A DNA stretch of 64,000 bases, from NCBI GenBank assembly GCA_946406355.1, contig CAMJKI010000002.1, positions 1-64,000 of the forward strand, written 5' to 3'. This document shows, one piece after another, positions 27,209 through 35,121 of the stretch. The translations under genes and the position numbers were made by a program. How positions within the stretch are numbered: the first letter of the stretch is position 1; every line of letters begins with the position of its first letter. The notes under the pieces are model-generated. The model was not told the DNA's origin. It worked only from the letters and a program-made list of their open reading frames with translations, and did not search any database. The DNA comes from an uncultured Bacteroidales bacterium. GTDB taxonomy: Bacteria; Bacteroidota; Bacteroidia; Bacteroidales; UBA932.

Positions 27209-29134
27209 ATGAAATACTTAAAGAATTACTTGTTCGCCCTTACAGTGGCCGCCCTTACCTTGGCCGCCTGCGACAAGACCGTGGTTCCGGAGTATGTAAA
27301 GGCCGATCCTACCACCAATGAGCAGGTCTTCTTCCCCTCCTCTGTCGGCGATAAAATCAAAATGGCAGACGGAGAGACCTCTTTCACCATTCCCATCCAG
27401 CGCGGTACCGCCAACCTGGAAGCTATTGATGTGGCAATTGCCGCTTCCGGAGAGGGTATAGAGTACTTTACCGTTCCCGGTACCGTCTCCTTCGCTTCCA
27501 ATGCCAAAACCGCCAACCTTACCATCAAGGTAACGGATCCGGTAGCCCTGGGAAAGAATAACTTCTACCCCATCACCCTCACTATTGCCGACGAGTCCAT
27601 GACCACTCCTTATGGCCGTAACAGCATTACTTTCACCGCCGGTATCGAACTGCCCTGGATTAAGTTCGACAGCGGTATCTACTACAGCTTCTGGAACGAC
27701 GTAGAATTGGAAAGAACCGTAGAGTATCAGCAGATTTCCAGCAACATGCGTTATTGCCGTATCCAGGATTTCTGGGACGACGAAGACAATCCCATGGATA
27801 TTTTCTGGTACTGGGACACCGAAACCGACTACTGCTTCTTCCTTCCCACCGTCATGGAACCCTACGACGGAGCCAACAACTGCGTGATGTCCGACATGGC
27901 CAGTTTCTATACCAAATATAAGGACTGGGAAGGCGATGTGGGCAAGATTGGTAGCGATGAATGGTTCGCCTGGGCCGGCCCCTGGATGGCCAGCCGCGGT
28001 GACATTCCTTACTACGACGGTAACGGAACCTTCCACCTGGCCGACTGGTTCTATATCGCAAGTGCCGAAGACGGCGTTCCCACGGGACGTGGCTGGCAGT
28101 TCGGCGGCGACGGCGACTGGTTCAAGGGCAACAGCTTCGGGGACTATACCCTGGAAGTTACCTATGCCGGCATGTTCGTAACCCCTAAGAGCGATGCTTA
28201 CCCGGTCATCAACTTCGCCTCCACCAAGGCAAGTGCCAAGTATTTTGATACCGTGAAGTACCTCATCGCCCCGCAGGGCACCGATCCCGCAGAGATTGAG
28301 GCTATCATCGTTGCCGAAGCATCGGAAGAGATTGGAACCATCACGCTCGAAAACATGGCGGCTTCCATCCAGCCGGAACTTGAACCTGGCAAATATGTGC
28401 TCGTCGCCATTCCTTACGTTAAAGGCGACAAGAATGACAAGGGAGAATCCAACGAATACAAGACCCTCTTCACAGCCGTGCTGAACTTTACCTTCACCGG
28501 CCTTACCGGAGAAAATACCAGTCTTGTTGAAGGTGCCTACTCCATGAGTTATGGCAGTAACTTCTCCAACACCTTCAACGTTATCGGTACGGATGATCCC
28601 ACTCTGTTCTTTGTAGAGAACCTTGGCATTCCCAACGGAACCCTGTGGTATGCCGAATACGATCCGGACGCCCTTACCCTTACCCTCGATGGCTATGAGT
28701 ATGGCTACGAATCTTATGGAAACCAGTTTGGAAAATACTATGGTTACTTCAACACCGAGAAGACCCAGGTATATGCTCTCTGCGTGTATGCCGATGAGGA
28801 AAGCACAGGCAACGACGAACTGGTCTTCCGTGTAGACAAGGGAAGCCGTGAACTGACCATGATCGAGCAAGATTTCACCGTTGAGGTGTATCTCCTTGAG
28901 GATGGCAGTCTGCTGGGCTACTACAACGCTTTCCCTGCAGGAAATCCTGTAGTGAAGGCTGCCGATACCGCAGCGGCTCCTGCAAGGCGGAATTTCAGCA
29001 TGGCCTCCGGTTTCAACTCCAGGCCCTACCGCGGCGGAACCATTCTGCACAAGAACGACAACAGGAAGAGTTCCCGCATTGTCCGCTCTAAAAAAGGTGA
29101 CCTCCTTCAGGGTAATTTTGTAGAAACTCTGTAA
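27209..29134 (+). CDS. Large surface lipoprotein of the SusCD operon
   Basis: 641 residues; lipobox LTLAAC gives Cys21. After it comes a beta-rich part (about 30-150) with repeated patterns such as ETSFTIPIQRGTANLEAIDVA and KTANLTIKVTD, like a Calx-beta or immunoglobulin-type fold. The middle is rich in Trp and Asp (IQDFWDDEDNPMDIFWYWDTE). I do not recognise a specific family. The position, 19 bases after susD, is the one normally held by a SusE/F-like or surface glycan-binding protein, so an accessory ligand-binding role is inferred. A hairpin lies just downstream. Confidence 0.65.
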   Translation: MKYLKNYLFALTVAALTLAACDKTVVPEYVKADPTTNEQVFFPSSVGDKIKMADGETSFTIPIQRGTANLEAIDVAIAASGEGIEYFTVPGTVSFASNAKTANLTIKVTDPVALGKNNFYPITLTIADESMTTPYGRNSITFTAGIELPWIKFDSGIYYSFWNDVELERTVEYQQISSNMRYCRIQDFWDDEDNPMDIFWYWDTETDYCFFLPTVMEPYDGANNCVMSDMASFYTKYKDWEGDVGKIGSDEWFAWAGPWMASRGDIPYYDGNGTFHLADWFYIASAEDGVPTGRGWQFGGDGDWFKGNSFGDYTLEVTYAGMFVTPKSDAYPVINFASTKASAKYFDTVKYLIAPQGTDPAEIEAIIVAEASEEIGTITLENMAASIQPELEPGKYVLVAIPYVKGDKNDKGESNEYKTLFTAVLNFTFTGLTGENTSLVEGAYSMSYGSNFSNTFNVIGTDDPTLFFVENLGIPNGTLWYAEYDPDALTLTLDGYEYGYESYGNQFGKYYGYFNTEKTQVYALCVYADEESTGNDELVFRVDKGSRELTMIEQDFTVEVYLLEDGSLLGYYNAFPAGNPVVKAADTAAAPARRNFSMASGFNSRPYRGGTILHKNDNRKSSRIVRSKKGDLLQGNFVETL

Positions 29135-29152
29135 TAATCCAGTATCTTACTT

Positions 29153-29181
29153 AAGGGCGGCCCGCAAACAGGACCGCCCTT
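29153..29181 (+). terminator. Hairpin between the two lipoprotein genes, terminator or attenuator
   Basis: AAGGGCGG pairs perfectly with CCGCCCTT around 13 bases, followed by TTGTCTCT, 18 bases after one stop and 19 bases before the next ATG. All flanking genes run the same way, so partial termination inside the operon is likely. Confidence 0.55.
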
Positions 29182-29200
29182 TGTCTCTAAAAAGCATTTT

Positions 29201-30223
29201 ATGAAAATAAAGTGGTTATCAGGCACACTGAGCATTCTCTTTGGACTGCTTCTGCTCTCTTGTAACGGCAAGGACCCCGGTGAGGAAGGCGGGGGCGGTG
29301 GCGGCGGCACTTCCACCATCACCTCCCTGGCCCAGCTGCTGGAAAAATCCACCTCCTCATCGGCCGAATTCGATTTTACCGTCAGTAATCTGGTGGTAAC
29401 GGCCGTGTACGGAAACTATGCCCAGTTGGAAGACGGCACTTCCGGCGCCCAGTTGAACAAGGCCGGTCACGGCCTTACGGTGGGGCAGAAAATAGACGGC
29501 CGCATCACCGGAAAAGCCCGCAATACTTCCGGAGCCCTGTATCTGTCGGAACTCAACACGGCTTCCGCCAAGGTCACTACGGCCTCTTCCCTCCCGGAAA
29601 CCAAGGTTTCACTGGCCGAAGTGCTGGCCGACAAGGGAAAATACACCAACCGGCGGGTAAGACTGGAGAATGTAACCATTGTGAACGGCTTCAAAGGCAT
29701 TGATGAAAACGAGTCCGGAACCTTCTCACAGAAGGGTGTCCAGACTGCGGCGGCCTGCCGCCCCAAACTCCAGACCCCCATTCCGGACGGCTGGCAGGGC
29801 GACTTGATCTGCTATCCCACCGCCGCATCCTGCTATATCTTCGGCGCAGAAGACTTTCTGGAGCACGAAATCAATACTCCGCTGGCCAACATCAATGCCA
29901 TCGGCGTATATTCATCGGCCGGCAGCAGCCCGCGTGCCCTCCTTTCCTACAGGCAGGGTGCCGACCAGTATGCCTGGGGAAAGAGCGGGGAGGAGCGTGA
30001 ATTCCGCCTGCAGAATTACAACGAAGAATGGGTGCTTCAGCTCATTTTCCCGGCCAAGTTCAAACTGGGCCAGGAAATCAGCCTGAACACCGAAGCTATC
30101 GGCCTGAGCAACTTTACCTCTGGAACTTCCAAGGTGTTTGTGGAAAAGATTTCCGGCGACAGAATCTGGCTCATGGATTATGACGCCGATCTCGGGTATG
30201 TCTGTAAAATTGTGGAGGAATAG
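29201..30223 (+). CDS. Lipoprotein with OB-fold-like repeats
   Basis: 340 residues. The lipobox is LLLLSC (Cys21), followed by NGKDPGEE and a tract of seven glycines that acts as a flexible spacer. The body has repeated patterns of an OB-fold nucleic-acid or ligand-binding type known from DUF5689-like proteins: FTVSNLVVTAVYGNYAQLED, then VGQKIDGRITGKARN, and GKYTNRRVRLENVTIV. The C-terminal part (EEWVLQLIFPAKFKLGQEIS) is a separate beta domain. Family assignment is tentative. It is the fourth gene of the operon, after the internal hairpin, and lies 3 bases before the protease gene. Confidence 0.55.
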   Translation: MKIKWLSGTLSILFGLLLLSCNGKDPGEEGGGGGGGTSTITSLAQLLEKSTSSSAEFDFTVSNLVVTAVYGNYAQLEDGTSGAQLNKAGHGLTVGQKIDGRITGKARNTSGALYLSELNTASAKVTTASSLPETKVSLAEVLADKGKYTNRRVRLENVTIVNGFKGIDENESGTFSQKGVQTAAACRPKLQTPIPDGWQGDLICYPTAASCYIFGAEDFLEHEINTPLANINAIGVYSSAGSSPRALLSYRQGADQYAWGKSGEEREFRLQNYNEEWVLQLIFPAKFKLGQEISLNTEAIGLSNFTSGTSKVFVEKISGDRIWLMDYDADLGYVCKIVEE

Positions 30224-30226
30224 GCT

Positions 30227-31936
30227 ATGAAGAGATTATTTGCTTTAGCCCTTTCACTGCTGGTGGCAACAGCCGCATTTGCAGAAGGCATTTCCAGACA
30301 GGAAGCATTAGATTATGCACGTAAGTTCTTCTCCGATACACCTTCGGCCCAACTGAGCATCAGTTGGACGGGCGGCAGCGAGACAGAACCCGCTTTTTAT
30401 GTGATAAACCGTGCCGGTGGCGGCTGGCTTCTCCTGTCGGGTGAGTCGGTGGTAAATCCTGTATTGGGGTATTCCTTTAATGGAGTCTTTACCACTAAGA
30501 ATATGCCCCAACATATGCAAGATTGGTTTGGTCAACTGGAGCAGGATATCCGTGAGGTACGCCAGCTTAAGCTGGCTCCAGAGATGGATATAGTAATGGA
30601 ATGGCAAAACCTGGGTATAAAAACCAAAGCCGGTGGTGCGTCGCTGGTGCTGGAATCGGCCCAGTGGGACCAGGGAAGTCCTTATAACAAGTACTGCCCC
30701 ACCTCCGGCGGCCGAAAATCCGTGACCGGCTGCGTTGCCACCGCCATGGCCATCACCATGCGCTATAACAAGTATCCGGCACATGGTTATGGGGAATTGA
30801 GTTCTTATATCACCAATACTACCCAAACGGCCATAGCAGGCTTTCCTATAGATGGCCATGAATATAACTGGGACTTGATGCCCCTTAAAGATGTGTCCCA
30901 TGCCAGTGACGAAGAAAAGGATCAGATTGCCCGGCTCATGTATGACTGTGGTGTGATGATCCATATGGATTATACTCCCTCCGGATCCGGTGCCGTTTCC
31001 ATGTATATGCCTGGCTTACTGGCCGAACACATGGGATACAGTGCCGAGGCTATGCTTTTCAAGAAGAGCATGTATAAACCCAAGGAGTGGATTAATCTTA
31101 TAAAACAGGAGCTGGATGCCAATCGTCTGGTATTTTATTCAGCCCAGGATGCCAAAGGACAGGGAGGTCACGCCTTTGTAATTGACGGTTATGACGAGAA
31201 CGATCTGCTTAGTGTTAACTGGGGTTGGAGCGGTTCCAATAACGGTTTTTACAATTTAGACTTGGAAGTTGGCGGTTTACGATTTTCCGACAGCCAGGGT
31301 GCCGTACTGGGATTGGTTCCGGATCCGGATCACAGCCGTGAGGCACTTACTTATCTGTGCCTTACAGGAAAAGGACTTTCATTGTCTTCCGGTCATATTG
31401 CCGAAGGAAAGAAATTTGATGTGGCTTTTAACGAAATTACCAACTACGGCAATGGTAAATTTACCGGCCCCCTCATGGTGGTTCTTACCGATGAAGACAA
31501 CAACATCAAAGCCAATCTCAGCTCTCCGCTTAGCGTTGAGATTGAAGCCCTGTATTCCCTTACCGGCAGTATTACAAACTGTAAGCTGGAGCAGACCCCT
31601 CTGTTCAAAGACCACGTACAGCTGGCTGCCAAGAACCCCCGCACCGGCGAATATGAAGTGTTAAGGGCCGATGTCGAAAACGAGTCTGTAGGCGGCCTGG
31701 CCACCGTTCCCAACTTTATTGCCGGCAAGAACTCCTACAACTCGGGTGAGACCTTTGAGTTTAAGATCTTCAAGAGCGGAGAAAAGTATAATACGGCCAC
31801 CTGGTATTTTGACGGGAAGCTGATTCCCCAGGATCAGGACGACGTTGTTCTTTCTGCCGGAACCCACGAGGTAAAAGTGGTTTTAGCCAAACCTGCGGGT
31901 ACGGAAATATTGGTTCGTGAACTCCTTGTTTATTAA
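30227..31936 (+). CDS. Secreted C10 family cysteine protease (streptopain-like)
   Basis: 569 residues. Residues 1-19 are a signal peptide; 20-135 are an inhibitory Spi-type propeptide (ISRQEALDYARKFFSDTPS, GGGWLLLSGE). The mature peptidase has catalytic Cys169 in KSVTGCVATAMAITMRY, His315 in GQGGHAFVIDGYDEND, and the aromatic VNWGWSG loop (330-336), the layout of SpeB and gut Bacteroides C10 enzymes. About 200 beta-rich residues follow and end in AGTEILVRELLVY. The close match to active enzymes suggests activity. As the fifth gene of a SusCD operon it probably digests proteins so that peptides can be imported; this link is inference. Confidence 0.9.
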   Translation: MKRLFALALSLLVATAAFAEGISRQEALDYARKFFSDTPSAQLSISWTGGSETEPAFYVINRAGGGWLLLSGESVVNPVLGYSFNGVFTTKNMPQHMQDWFGQLEQDIREVRQLKLAPEMDIVMEWQNLGIKTKAGGASLVLESAQWDQGSPYNKYCPTSGGRKSVTGCVATAMAITMRYNKYPAHGYGELSSYITNTTQTAIAGFPIDGHEYNWDLMPLKDVSHASDEEKDQIARLMYDCGVMIHMDYTPSGSGAVSMYMPGLLAEHMGYSAEAMLFKKSMYKPKEWINLIKQELDANRLVFYSAQDAKGQGGHAFVIDGYDENDLLSVNWGWSGSNNGFYNLDLEVGGLRFSDSQGAVLGLVPDPDHSREALTYLCLTGKGLSLSSGHIAEGKKFDVAFNEITNYGNGKFTGPLMVVLTDEDNNIKANLSSPLSVEIEALYSLTGSITNCKLEQTPLFKDHVQLAAKNPRTGEYEVLRADVENESVGGLATVPNFIAGKNSYNSGETFEFKIFKSGEKYNTATWYFDGKLIPQDQDDVVLSAGTHEVKVVLAKPAGTEILVRELLVY

Positions 31937-31943
31937 TGGAACG

Positions 31944-32360
31944 ATGATGAGAAAGCTTTTATTACTGACTGCTTTGGCTCTGTCCCTGTGCGCATGCTCT
32001 GCCCAGCGGGCGGCAACGGACAGCGGAAACGGCAACGTGAATGCCACCAAGGACTTAAAAGTGAGTGAAAAAGACAACCGCGGCTACTCCTCCATTTACG
32101 ACTACCTGCGCGGAAAAGTACCCGGTGTAGAGGTTCGTGGAACGGAAGTGACTATCCGTGGGGTAAACTCCGTCAATTCCGCCAGCGCTCCGCTCATCCT
32201 GGTAGACGGTGTGGAAATGCAGGATATCTCCAACCTGAGTCCTATGGACGTAGATCATGTGGAAGTGATCAAGGACGCCTCCGCCTCCCTCTACGGCTTT
32301 CGTGCCGCCGGCGGTGTAATCAAAATCACCACCAAATCGGCCGGAGAAAAGAAGAAATAG
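31944..32360 (+). CDS. Lipoprotein consisting only of a TonB-receptor plug domain
   Basis: 138 residues. Lipobox LCAC gives Cys18; a GTG upstream at 31917 lies inside the protease gene and is rejected. Residues 50-131 match the plug of SusC-type receptors: YDYLRGKVPGVEVRG, VTIRGVNSV, PLILVDGVEM, DVDHVEVIKDASASLYGFRA then AGGVIKITTK. No barrel follows: the protein ends in KSAGEKKK and a stop, 5 bases before the convergent gene. The residues after Cys18 (SAQRAATD) lack an acidic surface-export signal, so a periplasm-facing outer-membrane location is inferred. It could compete for TonB or for a barrel. Last gene of the operon. Confidence 0.8.
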   Translation: MMRKLLLLTALALSLCACSAQRAATDSGNGNVNATKDLKVSEKDNRGYSSIYDYLRGKVPGVEVRGTEVTIRGVNSVNSASAPLILVDGVEMQDISNLSPMDVDHVEVIKDASASLYGFRAAGGVIKITTKSAGEKKK

Positions 32361-32365
32361 ACCTT

Positions 32366-34003
32366 TTATCTCACTTCAAAATCAAAGACTTCGTAGAAGG
32401 GCTTGCCGCTTGCGGTGAGCCCTTCTGCTACAACGCGGAACGTACCGGAACTGGCAGGTGCCTTCAGCGGGAGCACCCGGCTTTCTCCGGCACCCATCCG
32501 CATGGCCGGATGCCAATACAGGAGGGAACGGTAATCGTCACCAACTACCGGTTCTCCCAGATAGGCAACAGGATAACATACGCCCTTGAAGTCCACAACC
32601 CGTACATTGGCAGGGAACTGTAAAGCTTTTACGTAATTCTTTCTGGTGATGAAATTAACTACTCCATTATAGGAGATACCGCCGAGGATGATTTCTTCCC
32701 AATAGATGTCCACATCCTCCAGAAGCATGGCATCCATGCCTTCCAGCAAGGACAGGTCCGATATTACAACGCCGTCCAGCATGGTAAGGATATTGTCCTT
32801 GGCCACCTTCCGGTTTCCAACAGCATCCGGAACAATCAGTTGCAACTGGTGCTGATTATGGATGGTCCGGATGCGCAACTCCTTGACAATCTCCACAATC
32901 TCTTCCTGAAGGGAAGGAAAGCGCGTATAGTCATCTAAATGGTATGTTTTTCCGGCACCTTTCTCCAGCAGGATATCTTGCCGGCGCGGAAGAAACTGCA
33001 CCAGTGTATCTATCTGCAACAGGGTGCCAGCTGCCGCCTTGCGACGAACCAGGGAACCATATTGGGCCGGCGAGAGTTCCAGCTGTTCTATTGTACCCAC
33101 AGACGGATACTGGAAGGGATCCATCAGCGAAATATAACCGCCGCCTCTTGCCACTTCACAGACCAGCTCCCTGTCTCCGTAGATATTGTTGGTAAAGAAC
33201 AGCAGCCTGCCTTTTTCTCCCATTTTACCCACATATACATCCGTAGGAGATTCCACCGACGAAAGCGTTGCCACAGCCACTTGTGATAAAGAATCCAGCT
33301 GTTTATTTTCCAGTCCTTCAACGGCGGCATAAATGATTTCCCCTTCGTATTCCGCCAGTTTGGCCGATGCCTCCACCGGTTCTTTCAAAGAAGCATAAAA
33401 ATCGGCCCAACCTCGCCCGGACGGTTCCCCAATCTGATCCAGTTCATAGATGGACAGGGAAAAATCGGCCGTCTCCGCGCCCCCAGAAATGGCCAGGGAG
33501 AAAGTCCGTCCGTTTCTGGGTATTTCCCTTGTAGAAATGCTCAAAAATCCGTCAGAAGCCTGGGAAGCGGCCTTTCCTGCGTACTCTGCTTCCGGTACCA
33601 CTTTTACACCTCCGTTTACACGGGCCGTAGAGGTTGTGTTGAAAACCGATACTACTTTGGATCCCGGGAGAAAAGCTCCAGGATACTTTGCCGTATAGGC
33701 CAGAAGGCGGTAATTGCCAGTGGGAACCGACAGCGGAATGCGAAACTTTCCAGCCCCCCGGCCCTCAACCAGGCCGATTTTGGCCGTTGCCACCGTTCCG
33801 TCTTCCGAAACCAGTTCCAAATAAGAAACGGCGCTGTAGGCCGACAGTTTTTGGGTAGAAGCATCCAAACAGAAAAGAGAGCACCAGATTTCATCGCCGG
33901 CAATGTAAACATTCCGGTCGGTGGAAACATAGATTTTTTCCACTCCCTGGGCCCGCCCCAGTAAAGGCAGTAACCCTATAAACAGTATGATTAACTTTTT
34001 CAT
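32366..34003 (-). CDS. MG2-like periplasmic or surface protein with a plug-like C-terminal segment
   Basis: 545 residues with signal peptide MKKLIILFIGLLPLLGRAQ. The N-terminal domain (VEKIYVSTDRNVYIAGDEIWCSLF) is the macroglobulin MG2-type start shared by many Bacteroidota proteins. Near residues 400-450 a TonB-plug-like block occurs: DNILTMLDGVVISDLSLLEG, then LEDVDIYWEEIILGGISYNG and VVNFITRK. No barrel follows. It is the last gene of a three-gene minus-strand unit; its ATG overlaps the stop of the DUF4249 gene (TGATG). Such trios of receptor, DUF4249 protein and MG2-like protein recur in the phylum, but this protein's role is unknown. Confidence 0.7.
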   Translation of the reverse strand: MKKLIILFIGLLPLLGRAQGVEKIYVSTDRNVYIAGDEIWCSLFCLDASTQKLSAYSAVSYLELVSEDGTVATAKIGLVEGRGAGKFRIPLSVPTGNYRLLAYTAKYPGAFLPGSKVVSVFNTTSTARVNGGVKVVPEAEYAGKAASQASDGFLSISTREIPRNGRTFSLAISGGAETADFSLSIYELDQIGEPSGRGWADFYASLKEPVEASAKLAEYEGEIIYAAVEGLENKQLDSLSQVAVATLSSVESPTDVYVGKMGEKGRLLFFTNNIYGDRELVCEVARGGGYISLMDPFQYPSVGTIEQLELSPAQYGSLVRRKAAAGTLLQIDTLVQFLPRRQDILLEKGAGKTYHLDDYTRFPSLQEEIVEIVKELRIRTIHNQHQLQLIVPDAVGNRKVAKDNILTMLDGVVISDLSLLEGMDAMLLEDVDIYWEEIILGGISYNGVVNFITRKNYVKALQFPANVRVVDFKGVCYPVAYLGEPVVGDDYRSLLYWHPAMRMGAGESRVLPLKAPASSGTFRVVAEGLTASGKPFYEVFDFEVR

Positions 34004-35118
34004 CAGTCAAAATTCGGTTTTTCCAAAGTTCCTCCAGCCTGGGTACAGTCATAACAACGGCCTAACCCCCAGCCGGGAACTTGCTGCTGGTCGGCATTGG
34101 TGATAAAATCTATCGGCTCATAACCCAAGTTATACATGTCCAGGTATAAGGATTCTTCCACTTCCATCAAACTCTTTTCAGGAACCCGCCATTTGTTAAA
34201 CCTGTCATCCATGGAAACCTCTTTTACTACCACTCGGGAAATGTTTACATAACCGTAAACCTTGCTGTCCGGATTGTCTTCACAATATACGTTTCCACGC
34301 ACTTCGCCGGGTTCGGGAGAGAAAAGGTTTCCGCCTATGGATGCGTTATCCTCCAGCATTTTCCTGTACAGATACTGCTCTGGCGTAAGGTTCCACAATT
34401 TAACCCGCGCGTGGTATTCCCTGTGGTTGCGGTTATTGTTCCGGCCAAAGCTGCTGACGGAATAATTAGTAACCTTTCCGCCCAAGGAAGAGTAATCTAT
34501 CATTACCTGGGCGTTGGAATTCAGTTTGCGCCAACACCAATAGAAACGGGTATCCGGATTGATGATGACGGATACCTTCTGAGTTTCCGGATCAAATTTC
34601 AGATTCTTAATAAAATCGGAATGGAAATTCCATATTTCATCAATTACAGCCGCTGCGTAGCCGCTTCCGCTGCCATTGTCTTCCATGGAAATATTCACAT
34701 AAACCTGCGTATCATCGGCCTGTATGGAAAGATCGGTAATTGTGGGCGGGGCCACCGGATCTATCCATTCGGAACGATAGGTTTTGCCTCCACAGATAAC
34801 GGTCAATCTGTATTTTCCATCATAATTGGATGTAAAAGCCGGTATTGAATAGTTTCCATTGCTGCCCGTTGCCGGATAGGTGTGTCCGGCTTCATCTTCC
34901 ATATATACATCTGCGGAAGGTCTTCCGCCCGCAACAGCGTGTTGTCCAACCTGAAGCGGCTGAAGATAGGAAAGCCTGATTGTAGAAGTATAGCCCAGTA
35001 AAAGATTGGCATCAATTACCAGAGAAGATTGATCGTCAATATCTTCCAAATCTACGGAGAAGGGATACACACAGCCCGCAAGCAAGGAGACTGTTATCAG
35101 TAAACAAAACTTCTTCAT
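34003..35118 (-). CDS. DUF4249 family lipoprotein, partner of the TonB receptor
   Basis: 371 residues. The lipobox LLAGC puts the acylated Cys at 16, and the acidic stretch VDLEDIDDQ soon after suggests surface export. DUF4249 traits are the early SSLVIDANLL block, TIRLSYLQPL, and the beta-sandwich EDEAGHTYPATGSNGNYSI followed by DGKYRLTVICGGKTYRSEW. The C-terminal Cys pair in GLGRCYDCTQAGG is also typical. DUF4249 proteins are encoded directly after TonB receptors and are thought to act as SusD-like lids. Here it starts 3 bases after the receptor stop. Ligand unknown. Confidence 0.85.
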   Translation of the reverse strand: MKKFCLLITVSLLAGCVYPFSVDLEDIDDQSSLVIDANLLLGYTSTIRLSYLQPLQVGQHAVAGGRPSADVYMEDEAGHTYPATGSNGNYSIPAFTSNYDGKYRLTVICGGKTYRSEWIDPVAPPTITDLSIQADDTQVYVNISMEDNGSGSGYAAAVIDEIWNFHSDFIKNLKFDPETQKVSVIINPDTRFYWCWRKLNSNAQVMIDYSSLGGKVTNYSVSSFGRNNNRNHREYHARVKLWNLTPEQYLYRKMLEDNASIGGNLFSPEPGEVRGNVYCEDNPDSKVYGYVNISRVVVKEVSMDDRFNKWRVPEKSLMEVEESLYLDMYNLGYEPIDFITNADQQQVPGWGLGRCYDCTQAGGTLEKPNFD

Positions 35119-35121
35119 AGC

